Shown here piece after piece: positions 1 through 12,960 of a DNA stretch of 64,000 bases (position 1 is its first letter; each line of letters starts with the position of its first letter). The stretch is from Ephydatia muelleri (taxonomy: Eukaryota; Porifera; Demospongiae; Spongillida; Spongillidae). Under the pieces are notes generated by a model. That model did not search any database, was not told the origin of the DNA, and saw nothing but the letters and a program-made list of their open reading frames with translations. The DNA lies in contig JABACO010000001.1 in the NCBI GenBank assembly GCA_013339895.1, positions 18,273,370-18,337,369 of the forward strand, read 5' to 3'. A program made the position numbers and the translations under genes.

Positions 1-574
1 TTATTATGAGAGGTTGTCAAACGCTACATGTTGTATAGTATGCATACCCATCCAAGTTCTTGGCATTTTCATTACTTGTTTAATTGATGCTTACGCCTTT
101 CAGCTGCCTGTGTGGCTGATCCTGCCCTCACACTTGCTTCTGATAAAACAGATGAGTTACGTTTAGCGGAGATGTGATGGCGAGATCAAGAGCACTCGGT
201 GTGCCGGTTGACAACATCACCCATCGAGTATAGACCCCTTTTCATGTGTCATGTGACCATCCATGATCCGACACACGTTACTGTCACAATATAAATTAAT
301 ACACGTCCGCCATGTTGGTGCACATGCAGCTTTTACGAAACTATCCGAGTGACGAAAAAGGTCTATACGTGCACGTAGAATCAACTGAACGGAATGCGGT
401 GGGAAAGGGGTAATTTCAGAGCACGAAATCAAATGATACAAAAGAAAGCAAAAGCATGTAGCTCTTTGAACGCCAAATGCATATATACATGCATTCTCAC
501 ATTATTAACTCTTTGAACGCCAAGTGATACATGTATATGCACGCATACATACATGAGTTAGATATTGCGTGCAA
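1..574. other. Non-coding, no gene seen
   Basis: I see no convincing coding exon here. The word CTCTTTGAACGCCAA occurs near 465 and again near 509. Its reverse complement occurs near 1031, which ties this stretch to the foldback repeat that follows. Short open frames here have no recognisable domain or splice context. Confidence 0.6.
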
Positions 575-1430
575 AAATGTGTTGATCAGTCATAGCTCAA
601 TGATGCATGCATATGCTTGCTGCACTTTTAACCTTATAAGTCCACGTACCAAGTAATTATGTTTCCTCTCACACTGGCTAATTAACCCCCATTATTCAGA
701 TGACCTCACTTGACTTCACTAATGCATCACTTCAATACTCCAAGAACAAGAATGTGTAGCCCAGATCAGTGTAGTATATCATGCCTGTTCATTCACCCCG
801 TTCACCAGTTCATATTACGGGTTGTTGCAACAAAAGGGGCCAGCAGGTTATAATGAACACACAAAATATTCTTACACCAGGACCACATATTTGTATGACT
901 AGTTATGGGGTTACATGCATGTCAGTATTGCACTTGTATGGTATTTTGATCAACACGGTATAAGACATAGTGCTGCATGAATGGTGAGGCAGATAATTCT
1001 AGTTTTGTGAGCATGCATATTGATATGGTCTTGGCGTTCAAAGATATAAATCGCCATATAGTCATGCAACATACTGACATGCATGTAACCACATAGATGT
1101 TAAAGTAATATAAAAAAGTGTCAACCCATGTGGGGGTGTATGCACATCTTGTGTGTCCATTATTACCAAGCATGTATGTATTATGGTTATAACAACCCAT
1201 ACGGATTATAAACTGGCAAAAGGCCCGGAGGAGGTAACTGGCATTTGAAACATAATGCACTACACTGATATGGGTTACGCATTCCTGTATTGGGAGTATT
1301 GGCGTGATGCATTAGTGAAGTCATCTGAATAATGGGTTCTTGAGAGTTGCAGAACCAAGCATGTCACATGTACTTATATGGTTACAAGTGCAGCAAGCAT
1401 TTGCATGCATCATGAAGCCTTTGTGATCAA
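575..1430. repeat. Degenerate foldback (inverted-repeat) element
   Basis: The left part (about 575-960) matches the reverse complement of the right part (about 1030-1430), with small indels. The clearest anchors are CATTATTCAGATGAC near 692 against its inverse near 1320-1335, TGCTTGCTGCACTT near 615 against its inverse near 1385-1400, and GGTTACATGCATGTCAGTAT near 908 against its inverse near 1073-1092. The arrangement suggests a non-autonomous foldback or MITE-type element centred near 1000. No coding capacity is visible. Exact ends and a target-site duplication were not resolved by eye. Confidence 0.6.
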
Positions 1431-1442
1431 CACTTAAGAGTT

Positions 1443-1553
1443 ACCATGCGGGTTTAGTGCCCTATAAATAGTCATGCACGCATATGACATGCTCAGCATG
1501 CTGAGCATGTCATATGCGTGCATGACTATTTATAGGGCACTAACCCGCATGGT
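1443..1553. repeat. 111-bp near-perfect palindrome without spacer
   Basis: The sequence reads nearly the same on both strands about a centre between 1498 and 1499. Left arm 1443-1498 pairs with right arm 1499-1553, and the only difference is one missing base in the right arm opposite 1453. The core is GCTCAGCATGCTGAGC. Such a long gap-free palindrome can form a cruciform and is usually unstable. It overlaps the earliest possible start codons of the oxidase gene (1474, 1549), so those starts are suspect. Confidence 0.9.
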
Positions 1554-4500
1554 TAAGACCCCTACTAGCGCTAGTTGTTGCGCACAGTTTAAGGTGAGTG
1601 CAGATCGTTATGCGCACTGCGAACCAGATTGGATCACCGCGTCAGGCTATCCTAAGCCTAACCCAGATGCATCAAAGCCTAACCCAGATGCATCAAAGAT
1701 TCGGAGTACTCCATCAAGCGAACCTGCAGAGACTAAACCGATTATGCAAACGGACGGCATGAAGGAGTTCTATCTGGACATCGTTTATCATGGACTCCAT
1801 TACGCATATATAAAGTACAGGGGAGAAATGAAGTTATTGGAAACTGTCAAGGCCCCTAAACCTGGATCGAAAACAACCAAACCGAAAAAAGTGGTCATCG
1901 TTGGGGCAGGCGTGGCAGGTCTTGCAGCCGCATACGAGTTAGTTCGAGCTGGTCACGACGTGCAAATCCTGGAAATGCAACAGAGAGTCGGAGGTAGAAT
2001 AAAGACGATGTCGAGTGAAAGCTTCTACCCGGGACTATGGTCAGACGGTAAGCCGGCTCTATTTACATGCGACGTGCTTTTCCATCGATTTGGATTTTTA
2101 ATTTCACAAATTAATGATATATATTCTCTAGGGCTACGGGAGAAAATCGCGGTTATTAAATAGGACTTGGCGCACATCCTGCGCCTACACAAAAGTAATA
2201 AACGCTATATAGCTACTAACAGTGTTTAATAAAGAACGGTTTTAGTTGATATTAAATGCGTTGTGTGCAAATAAGGTGCGTATTCATTCGATGGAATTCG
2301 TCCATTTTTGAGTGGGATGTACCTAGCCAAGTACACGATTCTTTCATGCTATTTAAACAATTTACCCAAAATTAAGAAGAACTGTGAAACTGTAATGACG
2401 AAAAGTAATAATCAATAAACGTTCATGGCTTGTGTATTATACATATTTGGTGATGTGATGCGCTAACTGCATACATAAAAACAAAATGGCTCTATTGTAC
2501 TGTTCCACACTTGAACCCGCGCCATCTTAAAGCCATGCAGCACGCAATTTTTATTTCAGAGCCCGAAAGATTCTGCGCTATCCCTGTCTTTCAAACGCCT
2601 GTCTTGCTGCTATCCCTTTCAATAACAAAAAGAAAAAAAGGACAATAATAACGCTAATTGCAATTAAAAAAAAAAAGACCTGTGACGCGTGGCATGTTTC
2701 CCGCTATTCTCACCCCAAGGCAAGCACTGGCAACATGATGCAGTCTCATCACGTAGCGTCATTTTGTTACTGAGCCAAGTGAAAAATATCTACCCAGGAT
2801 GAAAATAGCGCGAAACATACCACACATCGCAGGTCACTTATCATCGTCTTATTATGTAGTTGAGGAATTATGCAATTGTGAATGAATAAGCATTACAGAC
2901 CTACATTTAGGAAGTTCAAGAACTATAAACTCTATACGTAAATGCCGATCTGCAGTCCCAAATATCAATCTGAATATCTCATTAGTACGTCACACCTGTC
3001 GCATGTGGCCAATAAATAATAATTACTTGTAAGAAGTAGTTAGGCTAGAGGACGTCGATTTTATTTCTGGTACCGTGACATCTGATCAGCTGGGGCAGGC
3101 GCTTGTCTCTAATCGGCAACATCACCGTTTTGGTTCCACCTGGACACAATTGTTTCCTGACTTGCCTCACATGCGTCTTCATCTGGTGGGCTCTGTTCAA
3201 TCTCCAAAAGTTTCTCCTCTGGTTTCAAAACACTGCAAGTGGGTACCCGGCTGTACCATGGTTGATTGACCGCTAAGTGATTAACTCTCGAACAGGTGCT
3301 GCATGGTGACACCACACGTGTAAAGAAGCCCATTGCAGCTGTACAGACGTCACGGTACCCTAAGCGAGATCTACGCCCTCAAACCTTCTATGGCGGTTAA
3401 CACTACTGTGAAATCACTTCTTACAAAGAGACCCGTTTCGAAGCCAAAAACAAAGTGATGACAATACATTCACCTCTTAAACTGAAAGTACGAGGCAACG
3501 CCTATTTCACCTCGGTTCCGCATGCACACTAAATACACTAGATTACATACGCAGGTCCCGTTCCAAGACTAGTAACGCAACCATTGACGCACCGTATTAG
3601 CTCCACCCCTTCAACTTGCACATTATCACGTGCCACTGAGCCCCACCCCACATTCGTCCATCGAATTGCTTAATTCTTAATGTTTTATTCAGCAAATAGC
3701 CTAATAAAGATCTAAAGCTATCCTTGTGAAAGCATAGATACTAGTAAATAGCCGTACCTGCGGCTGCTATTCTCTCGCTTTTAGACTACCTCTTCGTAAA
3801 AGAAAACATACATCCGACCGTAGGTCATTCACACAGTGCACACCAATTAGCGTTCTTGCTACGTGTTGTGGACGAGATCGAGATTCGCCTTAAGTAGTAC
3901 AAACCACACTGGAGATTGTCTTCGATGCAAATGGTTGGTGAGTTAAAGGCACGAACGACTGGGTGCCTATTGGCATACGGCGTACGTACGAGTACACGCA
4001 CACATGCATGGTGCAGTCCATGCATCAAGCAAACTATAGATGCACCGGTACCGATGTTCAATTATTGACATTGGAAATTGCTGTTCTAAATCCTTCCAGC
4101 CAGCTCTACATTATAATAGCTAAACTGGTATATACCCGTAATACTACAGAAGCAGCGTGTATACTGTAGGCCCTATAGCTCCTACAAATATTGAAGCATA
4201 AGGGTTCTTAGTGCGCTGTTGAGTTACCGATGTATGTGTGAAAAAAAATGCCGAACTGTTCGAGCATTCTTTTCAACAGTATTCAATGTCATAGGAACTG
4301 TAGATATAAATAATTGCTCTCGTATGCGTATTTGTGTGTCATGTGTTCAAATCTGTGGTCTATACATTAGCAATGAAGCCCTTATAATAAATCCACTATA
4401 CATACACAAATGTAGAGTTTTTACCTCTCTGGCAAGAACCCTCTGCGTGTTTGTGTGTGTGTGTGTTGGTGTGTGTTTGTTAGGATGTAACATTTCAAGG

Positions 4501-7500
4501 TTATTCAGATTTTTTATTTCTGCATGGGGTGTGACAATTAATGTGGTAGGTGTTTTGAGATGATTAATATGGCATGTGAATTTGCGTAGCTGCATGCATG
4601 TATTGTTCTTAAGACACTGCATCCGACACTAGTAAGAGTGTACGCTTAAGTCAGAAATGGGATTATAATCAATTACATTCAAACTATGGCGCAGAGTATT
4701 GCATTTAGGTTGTTGCTATGTGATGTGTGTGTTGGTTCGAAAGCCTTGAGTTTTTTGGAATATGATTGTTTGTGTATGCATGTGTATTTGTGTGTGTGTG
4801 TTTGTGTGTGCGTGTTTGTGTGTATGTGTTTGTGTTTGTGTGTTTGTGTGTGCTTGTGTGTGCGTGCTGGAATAGAGGTAGCTACATGTAGCTATGTGTG
4901 ATGTGTGTGTTATAATAGCCTTTGGTGTGATTTTAAAATGTATTGCCCTGTTGATGCAAGAATGTGATGGGTAAAACATATTTGGTAACCTGAAGGTTTA
5001 ATCAGGTTGCAAGGTATTTTCCAGTGTTGCATCAGTATTTAGGGGATGGGTAGGGTAACCTCACTGGGTGAGTATTTTAGATTCGACAACCACACAGTAG
5101 AAAGTAACAAAAGGACCAAACATGGGTTTTTAACAGCTACATTTTGTGAGTGAATGACAAAGTAACATCCTTCCATGACAAAGTAACATTCTCTTTAGTG
5201 ACAAACAGGCATATAAGCAGATTGCTTCCATTGCATGAGAATAATACTTTTGAAACACGCAAATGACTAGTATTAAAATACTAAGCTCTAACAGGAAGCA
5301 TGTGAATGTTTTCAAAGCTACTCAACAGTACACCCACCTATAACACCAAATATATATATTTACAAACTGTATAGATTTGCATGAAACAACCAAATAAGAA
5401 TGCACTGACACTTCAAGATCATCTCAACATTACATTTAGATCTGAGATAATTATTAGATGGTAACCCCTTGCAATACATTTCTATGTTATTGTGTTAGGA
5501 AAGTGACTTCCTTATCACAAACTACTCAGCAAATGAAAATATTTGCATGAGCTGTTTCTGTTTATACGAAACCATCATTGGTGTGACCTCGCATAACAAT
5601 GGGATTAATTATTATTATTTTATTACATGCAAGTATGAGATGACAGTGCACTGCATGACAGTACTACATATTATAAACACCGTACAATGTCTATAGCATA
5701 CTGTCCTCCCCCTCGGAGCACTACTTTATTATGCATGGTTCATGTTGTTTAAAGTGCAAAGTGTGATCTTTACTAAAGTTTTGTAGGATCACAATCAGTC
5801 TTCATGATTTGGCTGTTTTATAAAAACATTATTTTGACTAAAGGCTACAATTGGGACTGTTCTGCTGTGGGAATGCGAAATGGTGTTTATGGTATTTGTT
5901 AAAGCCTAACTGGAGTATTTGTTCAGATGAGTGGATTGCCAGATATGATGTTCCTGACTGATAAGCATTTGTTGTGATTTTTCAATGAATGAAAACGTAA
6001 CAGCATTGCACGAACATCTGCACATTTTTGATGAACATGAAGGACCCTGATTATTAAAATGCATGTAACATTTGCATAAAAGATCGGGAAGTTACATGTT
6101 GCCCTGTTGTGAGGAAATTATTATAATTTTTGTTTTTAAAGAACACCTTGCTGGAAAGTTACTTGCTGAATAAGTTATACATGACACTGTAATGAATACA
6201 AGACATCCTAAAACATAACTTTATTTTACACTATGATTGTGGAGTTGCCCTGTTGTTTTTGGTTATTATTAACATACAACTGTAGTTACCGTGTGTGGAT
6301 ATCAGACCTTTACTTGTGTTTCGCATTCCCTAGTTGTTTGTGCACAGCTCTCTATACCTGCAGTGATAAATTGGAATGATATTAGCATTGTAAACCTGTA
6401 AGAAATTAAGTTTGGTGTTAGATATTGTCCTGCTGTATGTCAGTGCCATGGGTGATTGGATTACTATGGAAAGCATAACTAGTTATTTTTGTTTAGATGA
6501 ACTTCAGTGTAGCCTTGTGGTTTGTGAAATTGTGAAGGGCAGTTGTTTATTTGGGAGTCTGTTGGTGTAATGGTATTGTGTGTGTGCTAATTCTTGGGGA
6601 AAATATTGAGGTGAGGTTTTGCATGGTGTGGTTATAACACACTTTACGCTGCTTGGCACATAGATTTATGTACAGGATTCTGAGGAAATTGTATGCCATT
6701 TTAATAGTTGCACATGATGGAAAATTTACTGTACATTAGTTGTTATTGAAAACCAAAATTGTCATGCTTGTGTGTTACAAACCCTACTACATCAGACACC
6801 TGTAATAGTAAGCATGTGAGTCCAAATTGGAATATAAATTTTCTGAACTGCCGTCATTTGGCTTAAGAATGTGGTAGGGGTTACATTTATTGGGTTTTGA
6901 AAAGTATGTTAGTTCTTTTGAAAAGCCTCAGGTAGGTTTTTAGAAGGCATTTCATCTGACACCTTTAAGAGTATGTATGTGAGTCAAGAGTTGAAGGTGT
7001 GGACTAGAAATATGTTCGAATGTATGCATGCACTAGGTCCCTTTTAATCGATCCCACATACTCTGATGTACATCAGGGAATAGGCATAGTAAACCTTACA
7101 TGTACATAGGTCACGTGCCATGAATACACATTACAATATCCATTATAGTCATTACACCTTTAGGCAGGAATATGATAGTACGGTTTAATCTTTGAAGTTA
7201 ATTTGATTCGTATCATCGCCAGATGCTGTTACTGCTTGTTTATGCAAAAAATTGTCCGGGCAAAAATTGGGCCGGCGGACAACTTTTCGCTGCCAAAATT
7301 AGTCCGACCCCGGGCAGCGAAAAGCGGTCCTGGTTGCCAAAGGTGGTCCCAGTGTATTAATCACTCCTTTCACGCCTTGTAAATATGTGCTTTTAAAGCA
7401 TCGTGTGATATAACGACCCTCTACGCCCTATAATGTCATGCCCCTGTAAACAAAAAAAAAACAAAAAAAAAAAAAAACAACCTGCGCCTGGACGACCTCC

Positions 7501-10500
7501 GAGATTCATGCATTACTGCATTAAGTAAACAGTATGTGCACGATAGAATAGTTTTTGATCAGTTGATTAATTGCCCCGTTCAAATTAACATTGATGATGC
7601 AATGGGATGAATGAGTACTGACAAACGGAAGCATGTAACAGTTTAATTTAACATGAGTGCTTTAACTTCTTGTGAGACGCATTCATCGTGCATGATGCGG
7701 GACACCTTTCAATTCATCTGATAAATGCTTCTTGCCATTTGTTAAACAATTTTCCACATGGTCCTTCCATTCATAAAAATTGGGTAGACAACCCTATTAT
7801 TATATATAAGTGTGCGAATCTGCACACAGTGTTCCTTCATCTAATCTGCATGTCTGCTTGTTGTGGGCTTACTATAATAGTTTCATTCATTCTCTCTTCA
7901 CTAGCTGGAGCAATGCGCCTTCCTGGAGGAATAGATGAAGATATTGAAAAAAAGCATTATCTGACCAATGCCTATGTCGACCATTTTGGACTTAAAAAGA
8001 TACCTTTTTTAAATTCAACAGAGGAAGGGTACTATCATCTTTACGGTAAAAATTATCCAATGTCAGGTGAGATATCAAAAACATGTCAATCTCAGTTCAT
8101 TTTGCTCATAAAAAATTTAATAATATTAGATTGGAAGAAAAACTCTGAGGAAAATTGCAATGCTCTTTGGCCACACTGGGAAGGAAAATTGACCCCTGAA
8201 GCAAAGAAAAAATATAAAATAGATGGACTCGGTGAGTTATATTATGCAACACCATGCATGCAATCATGATATTGGTTTTAACAAATTATATAATTAAGCT
8301 GCTATACATATTATGATGCTAGAGATGCTGCAAAACCCCTCTGGCGAAATGAACATGCAGATGGCCATTATGATTGATACCTATTCAAGTGACAATGTTT
8401 CTTTTAGATGATGGTGGTGGGTATTTTGTGAATAGAATAATTGCAACTGAGTTCTTGAAGTTAAATTGTGAATTTCCCATTAAGATAAAAAAAAATCAGT
8501 TGGACAAGTGATGTAATGGTACTGGTATAAGATTTCCTTCCAAATAAATCATGTTTGGCTTGCGCATTAGAAGTATTTATACGGGTGATCCAACATGATT
8601 TGAACAAGTATAAAACTACACAGAATTTACTTAATTAGCAGGCAACTGAATCATTAACTAGTAAACAATTGCCAATTAAATACAAAAGTAAAAATTTTAA
8701 TTGAATTTGGTCCAAAACAATCAATTCAAATAATTGTCCCACTAAATTTATTGGTTCAGTGACCTTATCAAAAGCGGATAATATTAATAATGCATCAGAG
8801 TAAATAATATGAAGCCAATGTATTCAAGATACAGGCTGCCCCCGTTAACAGCGCCACGTTTGTTCCCTGGCCCCTGATTGAACTTCTACAGAGGGTGATT
8901 AATTACCAGCGAATGAATAGAATTACTTGTTATACAGTAAACCCGCTTACAAGTGTCTTTACCCCATTGATATCATGTCGTACCCGCGATAATTATGAAT
9001 ATGATTAAGAATACGCCCCTGCGCTTCTAACGAGGGAAGTTTATGGGGAGAAAAGGTGGATGAAAAGGAGCCATCAAGAACGACTTTAGAAAACCTGTTC
9101 TGAGTGACTTTGTACATCAGATAGATGGGTGTTGGCAATCAATTAGTCAAGAGACTGGACTGATTAGTTGCAGTCGATAAATCGACAATATTTATGGATT
9201 GTGATATTTGTGGCAACCATTTGCAAGAAAATGTGATTCTGGATTATGATTAGTTTAGTGAACATGTGTATAATTTTTATGCGTGTGCACATCACATTGA
9301 TTGGCAAACACACATTGCTTTCAAGCATCATTATAGAGGGGCTGACAATTTTTGCTGTTGTTTAAATTATAGATACCTACTATGATGCTTGTGTGAAACC
9401 AATAAAGGATGAAATTCAAAATGCCAGTGATGGTAATCCAACTCCTAAAGACTGGAGTGATTGGACAAATCGATGGAGTCGGTTCTCTGCCATGGAGCTT
9501 CTCACCTCTTCCTATGATGCCATCATTGAGAGGCTGAAAATAGGTTCCACACAGGAACTCAGTGCAAGTTACAAGGAGTCACTTATTTCTCTCAAGGATC
9601 TACTTCCCTGGAATAAGCAAGCAATCGTTGGATACTCAGCCTATAACTACACTCCAGGGCTAACCACAAGCATTGTTGAGCTTCTGCGTGATGATCTAGG
9701 TCAGTGGTGGAAAGATCCCATGCATACACTAGAGGGAGGACTCTCGTCACTCCCATGGGCATTTATGAATAATACTAGAAATGTTGAACTTCAAACAAAA
9801 ATTAAATTTGGAATGTTTGTTACAAGTGTGAAGTATGAGCCAACAACTCACCCAAAGGTAGCTGTAACAGCTCGAAATGACTCCTTTTCACAGCAGGTTT
9901 CAACCATTGAGGGGGATGTGGCTATCATCACTCTACCTCTCAACATCGTTCGACAGCTTACCTTTACTCCACCACTGGAACCAGCCTTTTCCGATGCACT
10001 AATGCATATAACCTATGGTCCATCCACAAAGATCTTACTGCAATGCAATGAACGATTCTGGGAGGAACAGGGTATCTATGGTGGGTTTTCTTTTACGACC
10101 CTTCCAATTGGACAGCTGCACTACCCAAGCAACCCCGATAAGAAGAAAGGTGGTCGAGGTATCTTGATGTGTTATACATGGAAACAAGAAGGTTTACTTT
10201 TTGGATCACAGCCCAAACAAATGGCAATTGCAGAGGCAGTTGAAGAAATTTCATTGATTCATCCCGAAATGAAGAAAAACTTTGAAGTTGGGGCTGTCCA
10301 GGCGTGGTACTCTGATCCAACTTCTCAGGGCGCATTCGCATTTTTGCAACCCTTTCAAATACAACTCATTAATGACTACCTGCTATATCCATACCCCAAA
10401 CCCATACCTAACAAAGTGTGCCCTCCTATTCCTCCTCTATACTTTGCTGGTGAGGCAATCTCCTACACAAATGCTTGGATCCAAGGGGCTCTGGAGAGTG

Positions 10501-10556
10501 GTCTTAGAGCTGCATATCAGTTCTATTGTCGCAATGAATGCTACGAAGCGGAATGA
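1549..10556 (+). CDS. Flavin L-amino-acid/amine oxidase, four exons
   Basis: Exons inferred from frame and GT-AG borders: 1549-2047, 7905-8066, 8130-8231, 9373-10556 (stop TGA). All junctions are phase 1, and together they encode about 648 residues. The 63-nt intron 8067-8129 is in frame without a stop, so retention is possible. The start is uncertain: ATG 1474 and 1549 lie in a palindrome. ATG 1744 would give about 583 residues, closer to the family's usual 500-600. The FAD dinucleotide-binding motif ([10 protein letters not shown], then RVGGRI) lies near residues 115-152. Exon 2 supplies GAMRLP, typical of L-amino-acid oxidases. The C-terminal FAD motif [20 protein letters not shown] is near residue 610. 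The family oxidatively deaminates amino acids or amines, releasing ammonia and hydrogen peroxide. I see no signal peptide. Residues after 1549 include a tandem 21-bp repeat (1656-1698). Introns argue against bacterial contamination. Substrate cannot be told from the sequence. Confidence 0.85.
2048..7904 (+). other. Long first intron of the oxidase gene
   Basis: This 5.86-kb interval lies between donor G|GTAAGC and acceptor CACTAG|C. I see no second gene in it. It holds TG-rich tracts (about 4440-4480 and 4780-4870), oligo-A runs (about 7450-7480) and a GC-rich inverted-repeat patch near 7250-7350. Several short frames lie in TG tracts and look spurious. Confidence 0.65.
7250..7350. repeat. 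GC-rich patch with inverted repeat
   Basis: In otherwise AT-rich intron DNA this patch is GC-rich and contains ACTTTTCGCTGCC (about 7282-7294) and its inverse GGCAGCGAAAAG (about 7313-7324), plus repeated TCCGGGC/GGCCGGCGGAC words. It looks like a piece of a small non-autonomous transposon. No ends were resolved. Confidence 0.35.
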
Positions 10557-11387
10557 AAATAAATGCAAATGACTTTTTAGCTTAGAATTTCTGTGTGCCA
10601 TGTAATAGTATGAAAAACAGTACATATTAACACGTAATGCTATGTTCAAATTATGGGTATTTGTCAAAAAGGAGTCAATGAACCTATGAAGTTGTGCTTT
10701 CAACAATCAGTTCTGGCTTTGATTTTACAAACATGATTATCTAATTCGGCGAATAGTTTGTCATATGCACATATCTGAAACACTAAACCAGCTTGGATAT
10801 GTTGATGCCACTATGGGGTAAGACAAAGTATTCAGTACAATTGTTATTAAGGTGAATGCACTGACAAAAAATGCAAGCAAATCTGTTTTTTAATTGAGTC
10901 ATCCTTTAGCTTAGAAGAATAGCTTTCAATACGGACCCAACAATACGTGTACAGAGAGTCTCAAAATGAATGGAACCCTCTTCACAGGTGCACATGGCTC
11001 TAATTTATTATTAGTTTGGTATAACCTTGATTAAATAATGCTGGAGTAGTGTAGCATAGCGCAGACCAGCAGTGCAAACCCAACAGTTAGGGTACTACAT
11101 GGTGCATGGTCTCTGAGAATGGGTGGCTTCTGTGGGTGAGTAGGTGTCTCTGCAACTGCCCCTGGAAGCTGTTCAGTGGTTAATCTGGTTCATTAACAAT
11201 GAACATATCTTCTAATTAATCATCCTCATTGAGATTCTATTCTTTTCTTTCTTCTAGTTTCTTTTCTGAACTTGTTTGTCCATCAGTTAAATCACCAATT
11301 ACCGGTTGGAGGTATAGCTTAAGTCATTTAAAGAGAACTGTAGGTAATTGCTTAGCTCCAGAGTTCTTATTCAATACATCACGTCCC
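10557..11387. other. Non-coding stretch downstream of the oxidase
   Basis: No recognisable exon, RNA gene or repeat structure was found. Short frames on either strand have no domain content. Confidence 0.5.
10558..10563 (+). promoter_or_regulatory. Polyadenylation signal AATAAA of the oxidase gene
   Basis: AATAAA begins one base after the TGA stop of the oxidase, which would give a very short 3' UTR. Position and motif fit, but no cleavage site can be seen. Confidence 0.4.
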
Positions 11388-11602
11388 TCATCTGCTTTTC
11401 CACTTGGTACCGCCCTTGCTAAGGTTGATTGAACTTGGAAGAGTGACCTCTTGGGACATCAGGAGAGAAGAGCTAGACACAGTCAACCCTCTGGTAGCAA
11501 CGGTGCTGATTCTGCCTTTCATCACATACATTCTTTTGTTGCTGCATTGCTTTCCATGCCTGGTCTCGTATGGTAAATGATGCTCCCATTCCATGGGGGG
11601 AA

Positions 11603-11636
<34 letters not shown>

Positions 11637-12960
11637 AGGACGAGAATATGTTGAATACCTAAAGAAGACTAATTGACCTAACATAAGATCTTCTGGCAGC
11701 CATGCCTCCCTTCTGAGCATCATGCTAAATGGTGTTAAACCTGTGGTCTCATGAAAGGGCGTTCTGTAAGCAAACAATAAATAAACTAGCAGTTATAAAT
11801 CTCAATCACACTCATTTGCACTGACATCTACACTTAGTAAGCTCAGTAAGGTCTGATTAAATCTTTCAACCATTCCGTCTGACTGGGGTGATAGGACGTG
11901 GTTCAGGTCATCCTTACCTCCAGCAGCTCACATATCTTTATCACACCAGATCCAAAGTTTCTTCCTTGATTGGAATGTAGCTGCTCAAAACGACATATAA
12001 AATCACCTAACAGATGTCTAGCCACTGTCATGGCTTCCACATTTGGCAATGGGTATGCCTCCTTCCACTTTGTAAAATTCTCAAATACATGAATAGACTT
12101 GTTTCCTTGTTCTGTCTCAGGCAAAGGTCCCAGTATATCAATCGATATTCTCTGGAGAGGTCTTTCCACTTGACCAAGTTGTATTGGTGCACAGGGTGCT
12201 AAGATGGGTGCTTTTCCTGAGCAGCAAGGTGGACAACTAACATACCACCTGATAATACATGTATCTTTCCTCTGCCCCACCCAATAGAAATGTCCATTAA
12301 CGCACTTTGGTCAGCCATCGTATGCCCTCCTTCCAATGAGCTAGGAAATCCTCCCAATACAGCAGGTACATGTTGTTTTTCATGATCAAATGATCACACT
12401 GTGCTCATAAATCTATTATTTGTGATGATGCATTCATGCGAAATACATTTGGGATGGATCAAGTCTCCAGCCATGGAATAACTTGCTTGAGGTCTGGATC
12501 CCCTCTGTGATGTAAAACCAATTCCTCAAAAGTCCAGGAAGACATCCATGATTCTGTCACTGCCAGCACACATTCATGGTCTTCACTGTCTTCTTCAGGT
12601 GGCCATGTACACTGAAGTATGGCATGTGAGACAACGAATCTGCTTTTTTCCAAGATGATGCACACATCAAAATCATACTATGATAAAGTTTCCTGACCAC
12701 ACAAGTGCCAACATCTCATGTCTGGATTCTGCTTTATGAACGTCTTGCTGGCATAAGCAATTACATGGTCATGACCTTCAATACTTTGCGAGAGCACGGC
12801 ACCCAGTCCTTCACCACATGCATTCATATCAACAACAAATCCAATACTTAATTATACTGGTCAGATATGCAAGGATAGATAATGTTACTAAGCTCCCTTT
12901 CAGCTAGAAGAGTGCTGCATTGCACTGTGAGGTCCAGTCCCAAGTTTGGTCATGGCCAGA
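11388..12960 (-). pseudogene. Decayed Ty3/gypsy pol remnant (RNaseH to integrase)
   Basis: On the minus strand, conserved pol blocks appear in the expected order but in different frames. A RNaseH block is near 12715-12845 (VDMNACGEGLGAVLSQ, then VIAYASKTF). A linker is at 12459-12665. An integrase core is at 11903-12280 (ISIDILGPLPE, FTKWKEAYPL, LHSNQGRNF), and integrase C-terminal sequence is at 11500-11777 (FAYRTPFHETTGLTPF). Asp of the second integrase motif is Asn (HSNQG instead of HSDQG), so the core is catalytically damaged. No LTRs or reverse transcriptase were found next to it. It is interrupted by a poly-G run at 11595-11634. This is a truncated old insertion. Confidence 0.8.
11595..11634. 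repeat. Poly-G run, about 40 nt
   Basis: Nearly pure G from 11595 to 11634, broken only by AA at 11601-11602. It lies in the decayed pol remnant. A run of this kind is often an assembly or base-calling artefact. Confidence 0.85.

Noticed and set aside
1474-1548. Oxidase start at ATG 1474
   Set aside because: It lies inside the perfect palindrome and would add a low-complexity, non-conserved leader; a later ATG fits the family length better.
4219-4979. Several short frames in the first oxidase intron
   Set aside because: They depend on TG/CA-rich DNA and have no domain or splice support.
1549-10556. Bacterial contamination or recent bacterial transfer of the oxidase
   Set aside because: Three GT-AG introns interrupt conserved motifs at consistent phase, so it is a resident eukaryotic gene; an ancient transfer cannot be judged here.
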